From positions 124,001-188,000 of the forward strand of contig NZ_BOMY01000055.1 of assembly GCF_016862435.1 (NCBI RefSeq): DNA of 64,000 nt. The letters are read 5' to 3'. The notes beneath the pieces are model-generated. The model was not told where the DNA came from. It searched no databases and saw only the letters and a program-made list of their open reading frames with translations. The DNA is from Paractinoplanes tereljensis. Its GTDB lineage: Bacteria; Actinomycetota; Actinomycetes; Mycobacteriales; Micromonosporaceae. Each line of letters begins with the position of its first letter. Within the stretch, counting starts at the first letter, position 1. Both the position numbers and the translations under genes were made by a program. Shown in pieces: positions 55,114-63,778 of this stretch.

Positions 55114-55395
55114 ATGTCAGCTCGAGAGATGTTCAACGCGGTCGGCACCGCCGTCGGTGGCCTGATCGGCTGGCCGGAGACGCCTCCGCCCGCCGACCCG
55201 GACACCCTGCGTGAGTTGTTCGCCGATCTGGGTGTGACGATCGGCGACAGCGACGAGGAGCTGGCCGAGATGGTCCGCGCGTTCCAGGCCCGAGTCGGCC
55301 TCGACGTCGACGGCGTCGCCGGACCGCACACGGTGCACCTGCTCGTCCGTTACGCGAACGAGGTACGCGAGCGTCACCTGGGTATGGCGGCCTGA
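55114..55395 (+). CDS. Small peptidoglycan-binding-like protein
   Basis: A 93-residue protein. The C-terminal ~60 residues (AEMVRAFQARVGLDVDGVAGPHTVHLL) match a PG_binding_1 domain, and the N-terminus is a short amphipathic helix. There is no signal peptide, so it is cytosolic or a tail for another protein. The ATG at 55114 has GGAGG ten nt upstream. Confidence 0.72.
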   Translation: MSAREMFNAVGTAVGGLIGWPETPPPADPDTLRELFADLGVTIGDSDEELAEMVRAFQARVGLDVDGVAGPHTVHLLVRYANEVRERHLGMAA

Positions 55396-55419
55396 CCCGG
55401 TCCCGTTATCGTGCCCGGC

Positions 55420-56124
55420 ATGGGCGAGTTGTTCACCTACTACGACGACGCCACCGGCGAGCGCACCGGCCTGACCGCGGCCGAGCTCGGCGGCTGGTCG
55501 GCGGCGACGGCGGCGCTGCTCACCGAGGGTTGCGGCCTCGGGAAGGGCAGCCGGGTGGCGGTGCTGCTGCCGCCGCACTGGCAGACCGCGGCGGTGCTGC
55601 TGGGCGCCTGGTCGGCCGGCTTCGAGGTGTCCTATCGCGGCTGGGCGACGGCCGGCCTCTCCCCCGCCGGTGACCCGGTGGACGCCACGTTCGTGGAACG
55701 CCGCCGGGCCGGCAGCTGGCTGGACGAGGTGCCCGCGGCCCGGCATCAGTTCGTGCTGGGCCTGGAGCCGGCGGGCGCGCCCACCCCGGAGGTTCCCGAG
55801 GACTATCGCGACTTCCCGGCCGAGGTGCGCCCCTATCTGGGCGCGGCACCGCCGGCTTCGCCGGTCGGTGCGGAGGACCTGGCGGTGAGCGATACGACCT
55901 TCGGAGAGTACGAGGAGGTAGCGGCCGGCGTGGCCGCGAGGTACGGAATCGGCCCCGGCGACCGGGTGCTCCTGAACGCAGCCGGCAGCGAGCAGCCACT
56001 GATGTGGCTGGTGGCGCCGCTGGCGGCAGGCGCGTCCATCGTGCTGTGCGCCAACCTGGACAGCTCCCGCCTGGACGACCGGGTCGCCGCAGAGGCCGTC
56101 ACCCGAGTACTCAGCGTCGAGTAG
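55420..56124 (+). CDS. TIGR03089-type protein
   Basis: A 234-residue protein of the actinobacterial TIGR03089 family, a short version of an AMP-binding enzyme. SRVAVLLPPHWQTAAVLLGAWSAGF resembles the N-terminal part of acyl-CoA synthetases, but no complete ATP/AMP motif is present. The function is unknown. ATG 55420 or GTG 55411 may be the start. It lies next to, and converges on, the paa operon. Confidence 0.8.
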   Translation: MGELFTYYDDATGERTGLTAAELGGWSAATAALLTEGCGLGKGSRVAVLLPPHWQTAAVLLGAWSAGFEVSYRGWATAGLSPAGDPVDATFVERRRAGSWLDEVPAARHQFVLGLEPAGAPTPEVPEDYRDFPAEVRPYLGAAPPASPVGAEDLAVSDTTFGEYEEVAAGVAARYGIGPGDRVLLNAAGSEQPLMWLVAPLAAGASIVLCANLDSSRLDDRVAAEAVTRVLSVE

Positions 56125-56136
56125 TCACCGTCGCGC

Positions 56137-56197
56137 GGCCGTCACGATTGTCGCGGCCGGCGCAGCCATCGCGGTCAGCGCAGCCATCGCGGCCGGC
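56137..56197. repeat. 18-bp-period repeats after the TIGR03089 gene
   Basis: CGCAGCCATCGCGG occurs at 56161-56174 and 56179-56192, an 18-bp period. Flanking units are degenerate. It lies between the convergent TIGR03089 and paaE genes. Confidence 0.7.
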
Positions 56198-56217
56198 GCG
56201 CGGGGTGTCTGGCCGCC

Positions 56218-57273
56218 TCAGTCGTCGAAGGTCACGACCAGCTTCGGGGTGACCGGGGTTGACTGGCAGGTCAGCACGAACCCGGCGGCCAGTTCCTTCG
56301 GCTCCAACGCAAAGTTCCGCCGCATCGTCACCTCCCCCTCCAGAACCCGCGCCCGGCAGGTCCCGCAGACTCCTCCCTTGCAGGCGAACGGCAGATCGGG
56401 CCGGGCCCGCTGCGCCCCTTCCAGCACGGTGTCGCCGTCGGGCACCGCGACCACGGTGGACCGTCCGTCGAGCACCACGGTGACCTCGCTCGACGGCCCG
56501 TCCGCCCGGTCGTCGGCCCGCCGCGGCGCCGGCGGGACCTCGTCGACCCAGAACAGCTCCCGGTGGATGCGCTCCGGCGGCACCCCCGCCTCGCTCAGCA
56601 CCTCGGTGGCGTCGACCACCATCCCGAACGGCCCGCACAACCACCAGTGCTCAACGGAGCGAACGTCGATCAGCACCGGAAGCAGCTCCCGGATCTTCGC
56701 CGCGTCGAGCCGCCCGCTGAGCAGATCGACCTCCCGAGCCTCCCGCGACAGCAGATGCACGAGCTCCAGCCGCGACGGATGGCTGTCCTTGAGGTCGGCC
56801 AGTTCCTCGGCGAACATCACGGTGGCCGCCCGCCGATTCCCGTACAGGATGCTGACCTGTGCCTCTTTGCTCCGCAAAAGCGACGCCGCGATGGACAGCA
56901 CCGGCGTGATCCCCGACCCCGCCGCGATCATCACGTGCCGCCCGCCGGCGTCCAGATCGGGCGTGAAGCTCCCGGTAGGCGGCGCCACCTCGACCGCGTC
57001 CCCCACCCGCAGCTCCCGCACGAGCCACCCGGACACGAGCCCGCCCGGCACCTCCCGAACCCCGATGCGCGGCCGCGCCCCTTCCGGCGCACAGATCGAA
57101 TAGCTGCGCCGCTCGTCGTCCCCGCCCGGCCGGCGCACGGTCAGTGATTGCCCCGCCCGGAACGCATAGACCGAGGCCAGCTCGTCCGGCACCGCGAAGG
57201 TGACGGCGACCGCGTCGTCGCAGAGCCGTTCGATGCCGGCCACCCGCAGCGGATGAAAGTCACGCACGACCAC
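56218..57273 (-). CDS. paaE: Phenylacetyl-CoA epoxidase reductase PaaE
   Basis: A 351-residue reductase of the PaaABCE complex. An FAD/NAD(P)H ferredoxin-reductase module (SLTVRRPG, RSYSICAPEG, MIAAGSGITPVLSI) precedes a plant-type [2Fe-2S] domain with CKGGVCGTCRA and a fourth Cys in FVLTCQS. It delivers electrons to the PaaA di-iron site. The GTG start at 57273 is one nt past the paaD stop, with GGAGAT inside the paaD end. Last gene of the operon. Confidence 0.95.
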   Translation of the reverse strand: MVVRDFHPLRVAGIERLCDDAVAVTFAVPDELASVYAFRAGQSLTVRRPGGDDERRSYSICAPEGARPRIGVREVPGGLVSGWLVRELRVGDAVEVAPPTGSFTPDLDAGGRHVMIAAGSGITPVLSIAASLLRSKEAQVSILYGNRRAATVMFAEELADLKDSHPSRLELVHLLSREAREVDLLSGRLDAAKIRELLPVLIDVRSVEHWWLCGPFGMVVDATEVLSEAGVPPERIHRELFWVDEVPPAPRRADDRADGPSSEVTVVLDGRSTVVAVPDGDTVLEGAQRARPDLPFACKGGVCGTCRARVLEGEVTMRRNFALEPKELAAGFVLTCQSTPVTPKLVVTFDD

Positions 57274-57274
57274 G

Positions 57275-57859
57275 TCAGATCTCCTTCACGTGCTCGAACG
57301 GTTCCCGGCAGGCCAGGCATCGGCGCAGCTCACGGCACGCGGTGGCGGAGAACGCCGCCAGCTGCTCGGTCTCCGCGTGCCCGCACTGCGGGCACGCCAC
57401 CGCATTCGGACGGACCCCGAGCAGGAGCGGAACAGGTCCGGCGCCACGCCGGGGAGCCGCGCCGGGTGGCGCGATCCCGGCGGCGGCGAGCTTGGCCCGC
57501 CCGCTTTCGCTGATCCAGTCGGTGGTCCAGGCCGGCGCCAGCACGGTACGGACGGTCGCCCGCCCAAATCCCGCCCGGTCGAGCGCCCGAACGATGTCGT
57601 CGCGAATGGCTTCCATGGCCGGACACCCGGAGTAGGTAGGCGTAATCGTCACGACAACCCCGTCATCGGCCATCGCCACGTCCCGCACGATCCCCAGCTC
57701 AGCAAGCGTGACCACCGGCAGCTCCGGATCAACGACGGCCCCGACCACCTCAGCCGCGCGAGCCGCACCCGCAGCCGCGCTCGTGGCCGCAGCCAGACTC
57801 CTGCCCGCCGACCGGCGTGGAGTTCGGACCGGCCTCGGGGCCGCCTCGGCGGCGTTCAC
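57275..57859 (-). CDS. paaD: Phenylacetyl-CoA epoxidase assembly protein PaaD
   Basis: A 194-residue MIP18/DUF59-type protein (VVDPELPVVTLAELGIVRDV, TYSGCPAMEAIRDD) with a C-terminal zinc-like pair CPQCGH and CLACREPF. PaaD is needed for assembly of the Fe-S/di-iron epoxidase. The N-terminal ~50 residues are Ala/Arg-rich and unusual. It starts at a GTG overlapping the paaC stop (GTGA). Confidence 0.92.
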   Translation of the reverse strand: MNAAEAAPRPVRTPRRSAGRSLAAATSAAAGAARAAEVVGAVVDPELPVVTLAELGIVRDVAMADDGVVVTITPTYSGCPAMEAIRDDIVRALDRAGFGRATVRTVLAPAWTTDWISESGRAKLAAAGIAPPGAAPRRGAGPVPLLLGVRPNAVACPQCGHAETEQLAAFSATACRELRRCLACREPFEHVKEI

Positions 57860-58773
57860 CACACACCGCCGGGGACGGCTCGGGCGAGTTCCTGCATCTC
57901 GGTGAGGATCTCGACGAGTTCCGGGCCGTGCACGCCATCCCGGCCGGCGCCGCCGGTCGCGGCCTCGATCGGCGGTGGCGGCGGGAGGGCCGCCACCCGG
58001 TGGACCTCGGCGAGGACGGCGTCGTACTCCTCGCGCAGGGCCGACGGGTCGACCGCGACACCGGCCGCGGTGAGTCGGAGCTCGATCGCATGCGGTACGA
58101 ACAGTTCGCCGGCCAGCGGTTCGACCGCGTCCACCGCGGCGCGCATCCGGGTGTGGGACAGGTCGGTGCCGTCGCCGAGGCGGACCACCCAGCCCGCCGC
58201 GTACTCCCGGTGGTAGGTCGCCTCCTTCACGCCCTTGGCACCGATCGCGGCCAGGATCGGGTCGCGCGAGCCGGTGAGCCGGTCGAGCAAGGCGAGCCGC
58301 CAGGTCGCGAAGACCAGCAGCCGGGCGACCAGGTGGGCGAAGTCCTCGTCGGCGCGTTCGGCCAGCCGCACGTTGCGGAAGTCGCCCGGGTCTCGCAGGT
58401 AGGCCAGCGCGTCCTCGTCGCGGGCCGTGCCGCCGCCCTGCGCGACTCCGGCCTGCTCGAACCCGGCCTGCTCGACCTCGCCGGCGCGACTCAGCAGGAG
58501 GCGGGCCTGGCCGAGCAGGTCGAGGCCGATGTTGGCGAGGGCCATCTCGTCCTCGAGTTCGGGTGCCCGGGTCACCCACTGCTGCAACCGGTGCGACATG
58601 ACCAGTGCGTCGTCGCCGAGCATCAGGCAGTAGGCCACGAGGTCGGCCGGTTCCACCCCGTCGGGCACGATGGTCGGCACCCCGGCGAGCGGGTCGGCAA
58701 AGCCCGTCCCGTACGCCCATCGGGTGTCGTCGTCGTGGTCGGTGAGCGCGTCGTACGCGTCGTCGAAAGACAT
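57856..58773 (-). CDS. paaC: Phenylacetyl-CoA epoxidase subunit PaaC
   Basis: A 305-residue structural subunit of the PaaABCE epoxidase, homologous to PaaA but without a working di-iron site. Segments DDALVMSHRLQQW and LANIGLDLLGQARLLLSRAG are typical. It starts 8 nt after paaB. The C-terminal ~40 residues are Pro/Ala-rich. Confidence 0.94.
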   Translation of the reverse strand: MSFDDAYDALTDHDDDTRWAYGTGFADPLAGVPTIVPDGVEPADLVAYCLMLGDDALVMSHRLQQWVTRAPELEDEMALANIGLDLLGQARLLLSRAGEVEQAGFEQAGVAQGGGTARDEDALAYLRDPGDFRNVRLAERADEDFAHLVARLLVFATWRLALLDRLTGSRDPILAAIGAKGVKEATYHREYAAGWVVRLGDGTDLSHTRMRAAVDAVEPLAGELFVPHAIELRLTAAGVAVDPSALREEYDAVLAEVHRVAALPPPPPIEAATGGAGRDGVHGPELVEILTEMQELARAVPGGVW

Positions 58774-58781
58774 GGCCGGCC

Positions 58782-59078
58782 TCAGATGTGCGGAACCGAG
58801 TCGGGAATGGAGTAGTACGTCGGGTGTCGGTAGGCCTTGTCGCCGCTGGGTGCGAAGAACGCGTCCTTGTCGTCAGGACCGGACGAGACGACGTCGTCGG
58901 AACGCACCACCCAGATGCTGACGCCCTCGTTGCGCCGGGTGTAGAGGTCGCGCGCGTGGTGCAGCGCCATCGGGTGGTCGGCCGCCCGCAACGACCCGAC
59001 GTGCACGTGGTTGAGGCCGCGCTTGGCCCGCACGAACACCTCGAACAGGGGCCACTCGTGCCGAATCTCGTCGCTCAT
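58782..59078 (-). CDS. paaB: Phenylacetyl-CoA epoxidase subunit PaaB
   Basis: A 98-residue subunit, the usual family size. EWPLFEVFVRAKRGLNHVHVGSL is the conserved core. It bridges PaaA-PaaC heterodimers. The ATG start overlaps the paaA stop (ATGA). Confidence 0.95.
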   Translation of the reverse strand: MSDEIRHEWPLFEVFVRAKRGLNHVHVGSLRAADHPMALHHARDLYTRRNEGVSIWVVRSDDVVSSGPDDKDAFFAPSGDKAYRHPTYYSIPDSVPHI

Positions 59079-60004
59079 GCCGCGCCCACCTTCGCTCGCT
59101 TCGCCGCGTGTGCCGCGGCGGCTTCCCGCACCCAGGCGCCGTCCTCGTCCGCGCGCCGCCGGTGGGCGATGCGTTCGGCGTTCATCGGGCCGCCGCCGGA
59201 GATGACCCGCTTGAACTCGACCCAGTCGATCTCGCCGAAGTCGTAGTGCTCCCGGTCGGCGTTCCAGCGCAGCGCCGGATCGGGCAGGGTGACCCCGAGC
59301 GCCTCGGCCTGCGGGACGCTCATGTCCACGAACCGCTGCCGCAGGTCGTCGTTGCTGTGCCGTTTGATCTTCCAGGCCATCGACTGGGCGCTGTTGGGCG
59401 ATTCGTCGTCGGGCGGCCCGAACATCATCAGCGACGGCCACCACCAGCGATCGGTGGCGTCCTGCACCATCTCCCGCTGCGCGGCGGTGCCTCGCATCAT
59501 GGTCATCAGCAGCTCGTAGCCCTGCCGCTGATGGAAGGACTCCTCCTTGCAGATGCGGATCATCGCTCGCGCGTACGGGCCGTAGGAACTGCGGCAGAGC
59601 GGAACCTGGTTGCAGATCGCGGCACCGTCGACCAGCCAGCCGATCACCCCGACGTCGGCGAAGGTCAGCGTCGGATAGTTGAAGATCGACGAGTACTTCT
59701 GGCGGCCGTCGATGAGCCGCCGGGTGAGATCGCCCCGGTCGGCGCCGAGAGTCTCGGCCGCGGAGTAGAGGTAGAGCCCGTGGCCGGCCTCGTCCTGCAC
59801 CTTGGCCAGCAGAATCGCCTTGCGGCGCAGCGTCGGCGCCCGGGTGATCCACGCACCCTCCGGCTGCATGCCGATGATCTCGGAGTGCGCGTGCTGGGCG
59901 ATCTGCCGGATCATCGTCTTGCGGTAGCCGTCGGGCATCCAGTCACGGGGTTCGACCCGCTGGTCCTTCGCGATGGTCTCCTCGAAGACCTGCTCGCCGG
60001 TCAT
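59075..60004 (-). CDS. paaA: Phenylacetyl-CoA epoxidase catalytic subunit PaaA
   Basis: A 309-residue di-iron oxygenase subunit. Iron ligands appear as VQDEAGHGLYLY and CKEESFHQRQGYE (two ExxH motifs). It epoxidises the phenylacetyl-CoA ring with O2. It overlaps paaH by 4 nt upstream and paaB by 4 nt downstream. Confidence 0.97.
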   Translation of the reverse strand: MTGEQVFEETIAKDQRVEPRDWMPDGYRKTMIRQIAQHAHSEIIGMQPEGAWITRAPTLRRKAILLAKVQDEAGHGLYLYSAAETLGADRGDLTRRLIDGRQKYSSIFNYPTLTFADVGVIGWLVDGAAICNQVPLCRSSYGPYARAMIRICKEESFHQRQGYELLMTMMRGTAAQREMVQDATDRWWWPSLMMFGPPDDESPNSAQSMAWKIKRHSNDDLRQRFVDMSVPQAEALGVTLPDPALRWNADREHYDFGEIDWVEFKRVISGGGPMNAERIAHRRRADEDGAWVREAAAAHAAKRAKVGAA

Positions 60005-60876
60005 GATGCCTCCCAGGTGAAGAACCCTTGCCCGGTCTTACGGCCCAGTTCACCGCGGGCCACCTTGTCGCGCAGCAGCTTCGGCGGGGCGAACCGGTCG
60101 CCCAGCTCGGAGTGCAGGTGCTCGGCGATGGCCAGCCGCACGTCGAGCCCGACCAGGTCGGTCGAGCGCAGCGGACCCATCGGATGCCGGTAGCCGAGTT
60201 CCATGGCCCGGTCGATCGCCATCGCGTCGGCGACGCCCTCCTCCAGCATGCGGATCGCTTCGAGGCCGAGCAGCACGCCGAGCCGGCTGGTGGCGAAGCC
60301 CGGCGAGTCGCGCACCATCACCTCGATCTTGCCGAGGCCGGCCACCCAGGACCGCGCGGTATCCCGCGCCCCGTCGCCGGTCTGCGGGCCGACGACCACC
60401 TCGACGAGGGTGCTGGCCGGCACCGGGTTGAAGAAGTGCATGCCGAGGAAACGCTCGGGCCGGCGCAGACCGTCGGCGATGCCGGCGACGGAGAGCGAGC
60501 TGGTGTTGCTGGCCAGCACGGTCTGCTCACCGACCGCGTTTTCCGCCGCGGCGAGGACCCGCACCTTCAGCGCGACGTTCTCCGGAACGGCCTCGACGAC
60601 CAGGTCAGCGCCGGGCGGCAGCGCCGCCACGTCGTCGACCAGGACGAGCCGTTCCAGGACGGCGTCGGCCGACTCGGTCAGCTTGCCCTTCTCGGCGGCC
60701 CGCAGCAGCCCCATCGCGACCCGGTCGCGGGAGGCGACGGCCGCGGCCGGGTCCCGCTCGGCGAGGCAGACGACGGACCCGGCCACGGCGAAGACCTGGG
60801 CGATGCCCGCACCCATCCGCCCGCCACCGATGACGCCCACCGTCTTGGGCACCGCGGGTTGGATCAGATCGCTCAT
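60001..60876 (-). CDS. paaH: 3-hydroxyacyl-CoA dehydrogenase (PaaH-like)
   Basis: A 291-residue NAD-dependent dehydrogenase. GVIGGGRMGAGIAQVFA is the Rossmann motif; GMHFFNPVP has the catalytic His; SPGFATSRLG follows. It oxidises the 3-hydroxyadipyl-CoA intermediate of the phenylacetate route. It overlaps its upstream and downstream genes by 4 nt each. Confidence 0.93.
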   Translation of the reverse strand: MSDLIQPAVPKTVGVIGGGRMGAGIAQVFAVAGSVVCLAERDPAAAVASRDRVAMGLLRAAEKGKLTESADAVLERLVLVDDVAALPPGADLVVEAVPENVALKVRVLAAAENAVGEQTVLASNTSSLSVAGIADGLRRPERFLGMHFFNPVPASTLVEVVVGPQTGDGARDTARSWVAGLGKIEVMVRDSPGFATSRLGVLLGLEAIRMLEEGVADAMAIDRAMELGYRHPMGPLRSTDLVGLDVRLAIAEHLHSELGDRFAPPKLLRDKVARGELGRKTGQGFFTWEAS

Positions 60877-61610
60877 GCGCGGCCCCCAGCCAGGAAAGCG
60901 TCCATCCGGACCTGCTTGTCGGCGGACTCGAAGAGGATCGCCTGGGCCAGGTCGTCGGTGACCGGGTGGCCGCCGGGGGCGTCGGCGACCAGCTTGGTCA
61001 GGCGCAGCGCGAGCGGGCCGGACCTTGCCATCCGGTCGAGCAGGGCGTGGGCCTGTTTGACCAGTTCACCGGCCGAAACCACCTCGGCGACCAGGCCGAG
61101 GCGCAGGGCGTCGCCGGCGTCCAGGCGGCGGCCGGCCAGCAGCACCTGCTTGGCGACGGACGCGCCGACCAGGTCACGCAGTCGCCAGCAGGCACCGGCC
61201 GCGGCGAGGATGCCGAGGCCCGGCTCGGGGTTGCCGAAGACCGCCGCAGGCGAGGCGAGCCGGATGTCGCACGCGTAGGCCAGCTCGGCTCCGCCACCGA
61301 GGGCGTAGCCGTCGACGGCCGCGACGGTGGGCATCGGCAGCCGGGCAATGCGGTCGAACAGGCGGCTGTTGATGCCCTGCAACGCCTGATCGCGACCGCG
61401 CTCACGCAGCTCACCGATGTCGGCGCCGGCGGCGAACACACCGCCGCCACCGGTCAGCAGGAGCAGCCGGGGCCGCTCCTCCAGGTCCGCGCACACGTCG
61501 TGCAACTCCCGGACCATGGCGGCGTTGATCGCGTTGCGCGCCTCAGGCCGGCGCAACGTCACCACCACCCGGTCGTCGAGCTCCTCGACGGTGAGGCAGG
61601 CCTCAGGCAT
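60873..61610 (-). CDS. Enoyl-CoA hydratase/isomerase (crotonase)
   Basis: A 245-residue crotonase. Both catalytic Glu positions are present with the standard 20-residue spacing (GGGAE and FGNPE), so hydration is possible; the usual PGxGGT is AAAGAC. The oxyanion segment is AAGADIGEL. Start ATG 61610 follows GGAGGAG. It could fill PaaF (hydratase) or PaaG (isomerase), which the sequence does not decide. Confidence 0.9.
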   Translation of the reverse strand: MPEACLTVEELDDRVVVTLRRPEARNAINAAMVRELHDVCADLEERPRLLLLTGGGGVFAAGADIGELRERGRDQALQGINSRLFDRIARLPMPTVAAVDGYALGGGAELAYACDIRLASPAAVFGNPEPGLGILAAAGACWRLRDLVGASVAKQVLLAGRRLDAGDALRLGLVAEVVSAGELVKQAHALLDRMARSGPLALRLTKLVADAPGGHPVTDDLAQAILFESADKQVRMDAFLAGGRA

Positions 61611-63297
61611 GCGACTCCTCCGGGGCCGGAACGTGGTGCCGGGACTGCAGCGCGAAGAAGCGGCCGGTGACGAAGTAGTCGTCGGTGAGCGACGCGGTGG
61701 CGGCCGGGTTGGCGCCGGTGCCGTGCAGGTCGCTGAAGGCCGCGGTCTGGTTGACGAAGACGCCGCCGGTGAGGTTTTCGGAGAGATGGACGCCGGCGTC
61801 GAGCGCGGCCTCCCTGGCGGCGGCCAGGACCTCGGGTGAGGTCGAGTAGACCGCCGCGGTGAGCGCGCCGTGCGCCCGGACGGTCTCCACGAAGATCTCG
61901 AGGCTGTGCCGGGTGGAGTCGGTGGTGATGAGGAACGAAACCGGGCCGAACCACTCGCGGGTGTAGGTCTTCTCGTCGGCCGCGTCGAGGCGGACCACCA
62001 CCGGGGTGCGAATCGTGGCGTTGGGGAACTGCTCCTCGGCGACCTCGGCGGACGGGTGGACCACCGACGGCAGGTCGCCGGCCTCGGCGAGCCGGCCGCG
62101 CACGCCGTCGTTGACGATGGCGCCGAGCGTGCCGGCCGCGCGTTTCGGGTCACCGAGCAGCTTGTCGAGCGCGGCGGCCAGGTCGGCGCCGAACTCGTCG
62201 GCGCTCTTGTGACCGGCGTCGGTTTCGATGCCGTCCCGCGGGACGAGCAGGTTTTGCGGGGTGGTGCACATCTGGCCGCTGTAGAGCGACAGCGAGAACG
62301 AGAGGTTGCGCAGCAGGCCCCGGTAGTCGTCGGTCGAGTCGACCACGACCGTGTTGAGACCGGACTTCTCGGTGTAGACGACGGCCTGCCGCGCGTTGGC
62401 CTCGAGCCAGTTGCCGAACTCGCTGGAGCCGGTGAAATCGACGATGCGCACGTCGGGGTGGGTGGCCAGGGTGGCCGCGATGCCGTCGCCGGGCTGCTCG
62501 ACGGCGAGGGTGACCAGGTCGGGATTCTGGCCGGCCTCGGCGAGCACCTCGCGGCAGATCTGCACCGAGATGGCCAGCGGCAGGACGGCGCCGGGGTGCG
62601 GCTTGACGATGACCGGGTTGCCGGTGACCAGGCTGGCGAACAGGCCGGGGTAGCTGTTCCAGGTGGGGAACGTGGTGCAGCCGATGACCAGCGCGACGCC
62701 GCGGCCGACCACGGTGGTGGTCTTGGCCAGGCGCAGCGGGTCGGTGCCGCGCTGCGGCTTGGCCCAGGTGGCGCCGGCCGGCATCCGGGTGGAGGCGGCC
62801 AGGGCGTAGGCCACCGCCTCGAGCGCGCGGTCCTGCGCGTGCGCGCCGCCGGCCTGGAACGCCATCACGAACGCCTGGCCGGTGGTGTGCTGCACGGCGT
62901 GGGCGAGCTCGAAGCTGCGCGCGTTGATCCGCTTGATGATCTCGGCGGCGACCCCGGCCCGGCCCTCGGGCCCGGCGGCCCGCCACGCCGGGGTGGCCGC
63001 CCGGGCCGCCGCGACCAGGGCGAGCGGGTCGGCTTTCGGGTAGCTCACGCCGAGCTCGATGCCGAACGGGGAACGCTCGGTCGACACCGTGCCGACGGCG
63101 CCGGGCACGTCGATCGGGAACTGTTTGCCGAGCAGGGCGGTGAACGCCCGCTCGCCGGCCGGAGCGGCGTCCTCACCGTAGACGGACTTGCTGGGCGACT
63201 CCGGGAAGGCGGACCAGTAGTCGCGCTCGTGGGCGGCCTGGACGGCCCGATCGAGCAGCTCGCGATGCGTCTCGTACAACTCGGTGGGGGTTGTCAT
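61603..63297 (-). CDS. paaN: Phenylacetate degradation aldehyde dehydrogenase PaaN
   Basis: A 564-residue PaaN-type protein with an aldehyde-dehydrogenase fold. The catalytic Cys is in YSGQMCTTPQNLL, the Glu-containing site around FTGSSEFGNWLE. Unlike PaaZ it has no MaoC hydratase part, so ring opening would need a separate hydratase. It is first in the operon and is preceded by a PaaR-type operator. It overlaps the crotonase gene by 8 nt. Confidence 0.93.
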   Translation of the reverse strand: MTTPTELYETHRELLDRAVQAAHERDYWSAFPESPSKSVYGEDAAPAGERAFTALLGKQFPIDVPGAVGTVSTERSPFGIELGVSYPKADPLALVAAARAATPAWRAAGPEGRAGVAAEIIKRINARSFELAHAVQHTTGQAFVMAFQAGGAHAQDRALEAVAYALAASTRMPAGATWAKPQRGTDPLRLAKTTTVVGRGVALVIGCTTFPTWNSYPGLFASLVTGNPVIVKPHPGAVLPLAISVQICREVLAEAGQNPDLVTLAVEQPGDGIAATLATHPDVRIVDFTGSSEFGNWLEANARQAVVYTEKSGLNTVVVDSTDDYRGLLRNLSFSLSLYSGQMCTTPQNLLVPRDGIETDAGHKSADEFGADLAAALDKLLGDPKRAAGTLGAIVNDGVRGRLAEAGDLPSVVHPSAEVAEEQFPNATIRTPVVVRLDAADEKTYTREWFGPVSFLITTDSTRHSLEIFVETVRAHGALTAAVYSTSPEVLAAAREAALDAGVHLSENLTGGVFVNQTAAFSDLHGTGANPAATASLTDDYFVTGRFFALQSRHHVPAPEESHA

Positions 63298-63329
63298 CTG
63301 CGCTCCATTGCGGTTGGCTGTGTCTTAAA

Positions 63330-63358
63330 TCTCTACCGAACGTTCGGTTGGTTATCAA
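63330..63358 (-). promoter_or_regulatory. paaN promoter with PaaR-type operator
   Basis: On the minus strand, TTGATA (63358-63353), a 17-bp spacer and TAGAGA (63335-63330) form a sigma-70-like promoter. A perfect 14-bp palindrome ACCGAACGTTCGGT (63335-63348) fills the spacer. The corynebacterial PaaR motif is ACCGNNCGNNCGGT, which this matches. A TetR encoded by the divergent operon would block RNA polymerase here, relieved by phenylacetyl-CoA. Confidence 0.82.
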
Positions 63359-63373
63359 GGGGTGGGAGTGAAG

Positions 63374-63778
63374 GTGGCACGGACTCCGGCGCACGAGATG
63401 TTCGATCGCGACCCCGCGTCCAAGGCCCTCGGCATCGAGCTGCTCGACGCCGGCGACGGGCAGGCCACGGTGCGCATGCTGGTCACCGGCGAGATGGTCA
63501 ACGGGCACGCAATGACCCACGGCGGTTATGTCTTCATGCTCGCCGACACGGCCTTCGCGTGTGCCTGTAACAGCCACGGCCCGGTCACCGTAGCGGCCGG
63601 GGCCGACATTTCGTTCCTGCGACCGACGGCACCCGGTGACGTGCTCACGGCGTACGCCCAGGAGAGAGTGACAAGCGGTCGCAGCGGGATCTACGACGTG
63701 ACCGTGACCTGCGATGGCGACGTAGTCGCCGAGTTCCGCGGCCGCAGCCGCGTGATCAGCCCGGGACGGCCGGGATGA
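63374..63778 (+). CDS. paaI: Hydroxyphenylacetyl-CoA thioesterase PaaI
   Basis: A 134-residue hotdog-fold thioesterase. HAMTHGGYVFMLADTAFACACNS contains the conserved HGG...LAD with the catalytic Asp. It hydrolyses dead-end hydroxyphenylacetyl-CoA products. I chose GTG 63374 because GGGAG lies five nt upstream; GTG 63362 is possible. Translation is coupled to paaR (ATGA). Confidence 0.92.
   Translation: MARTPAHEMFDRDPASKALGIELLDAGDGQATVRMLVTGEMVNGHAMTHGGYVFMLADTAFACACNSHGPVTVAAGADISFLRPTAPGDVLTAYAQERVTSGRSGIYDVTVTCDGDVVAEFRGRSRVISPGRPG

Noticed and set aside
57275..58720. 481-residue frame running through paaC and paaD
   Set aside because: Only the last 194 residues match PaaD; the rest is an out-of-frame shadow of paaC.
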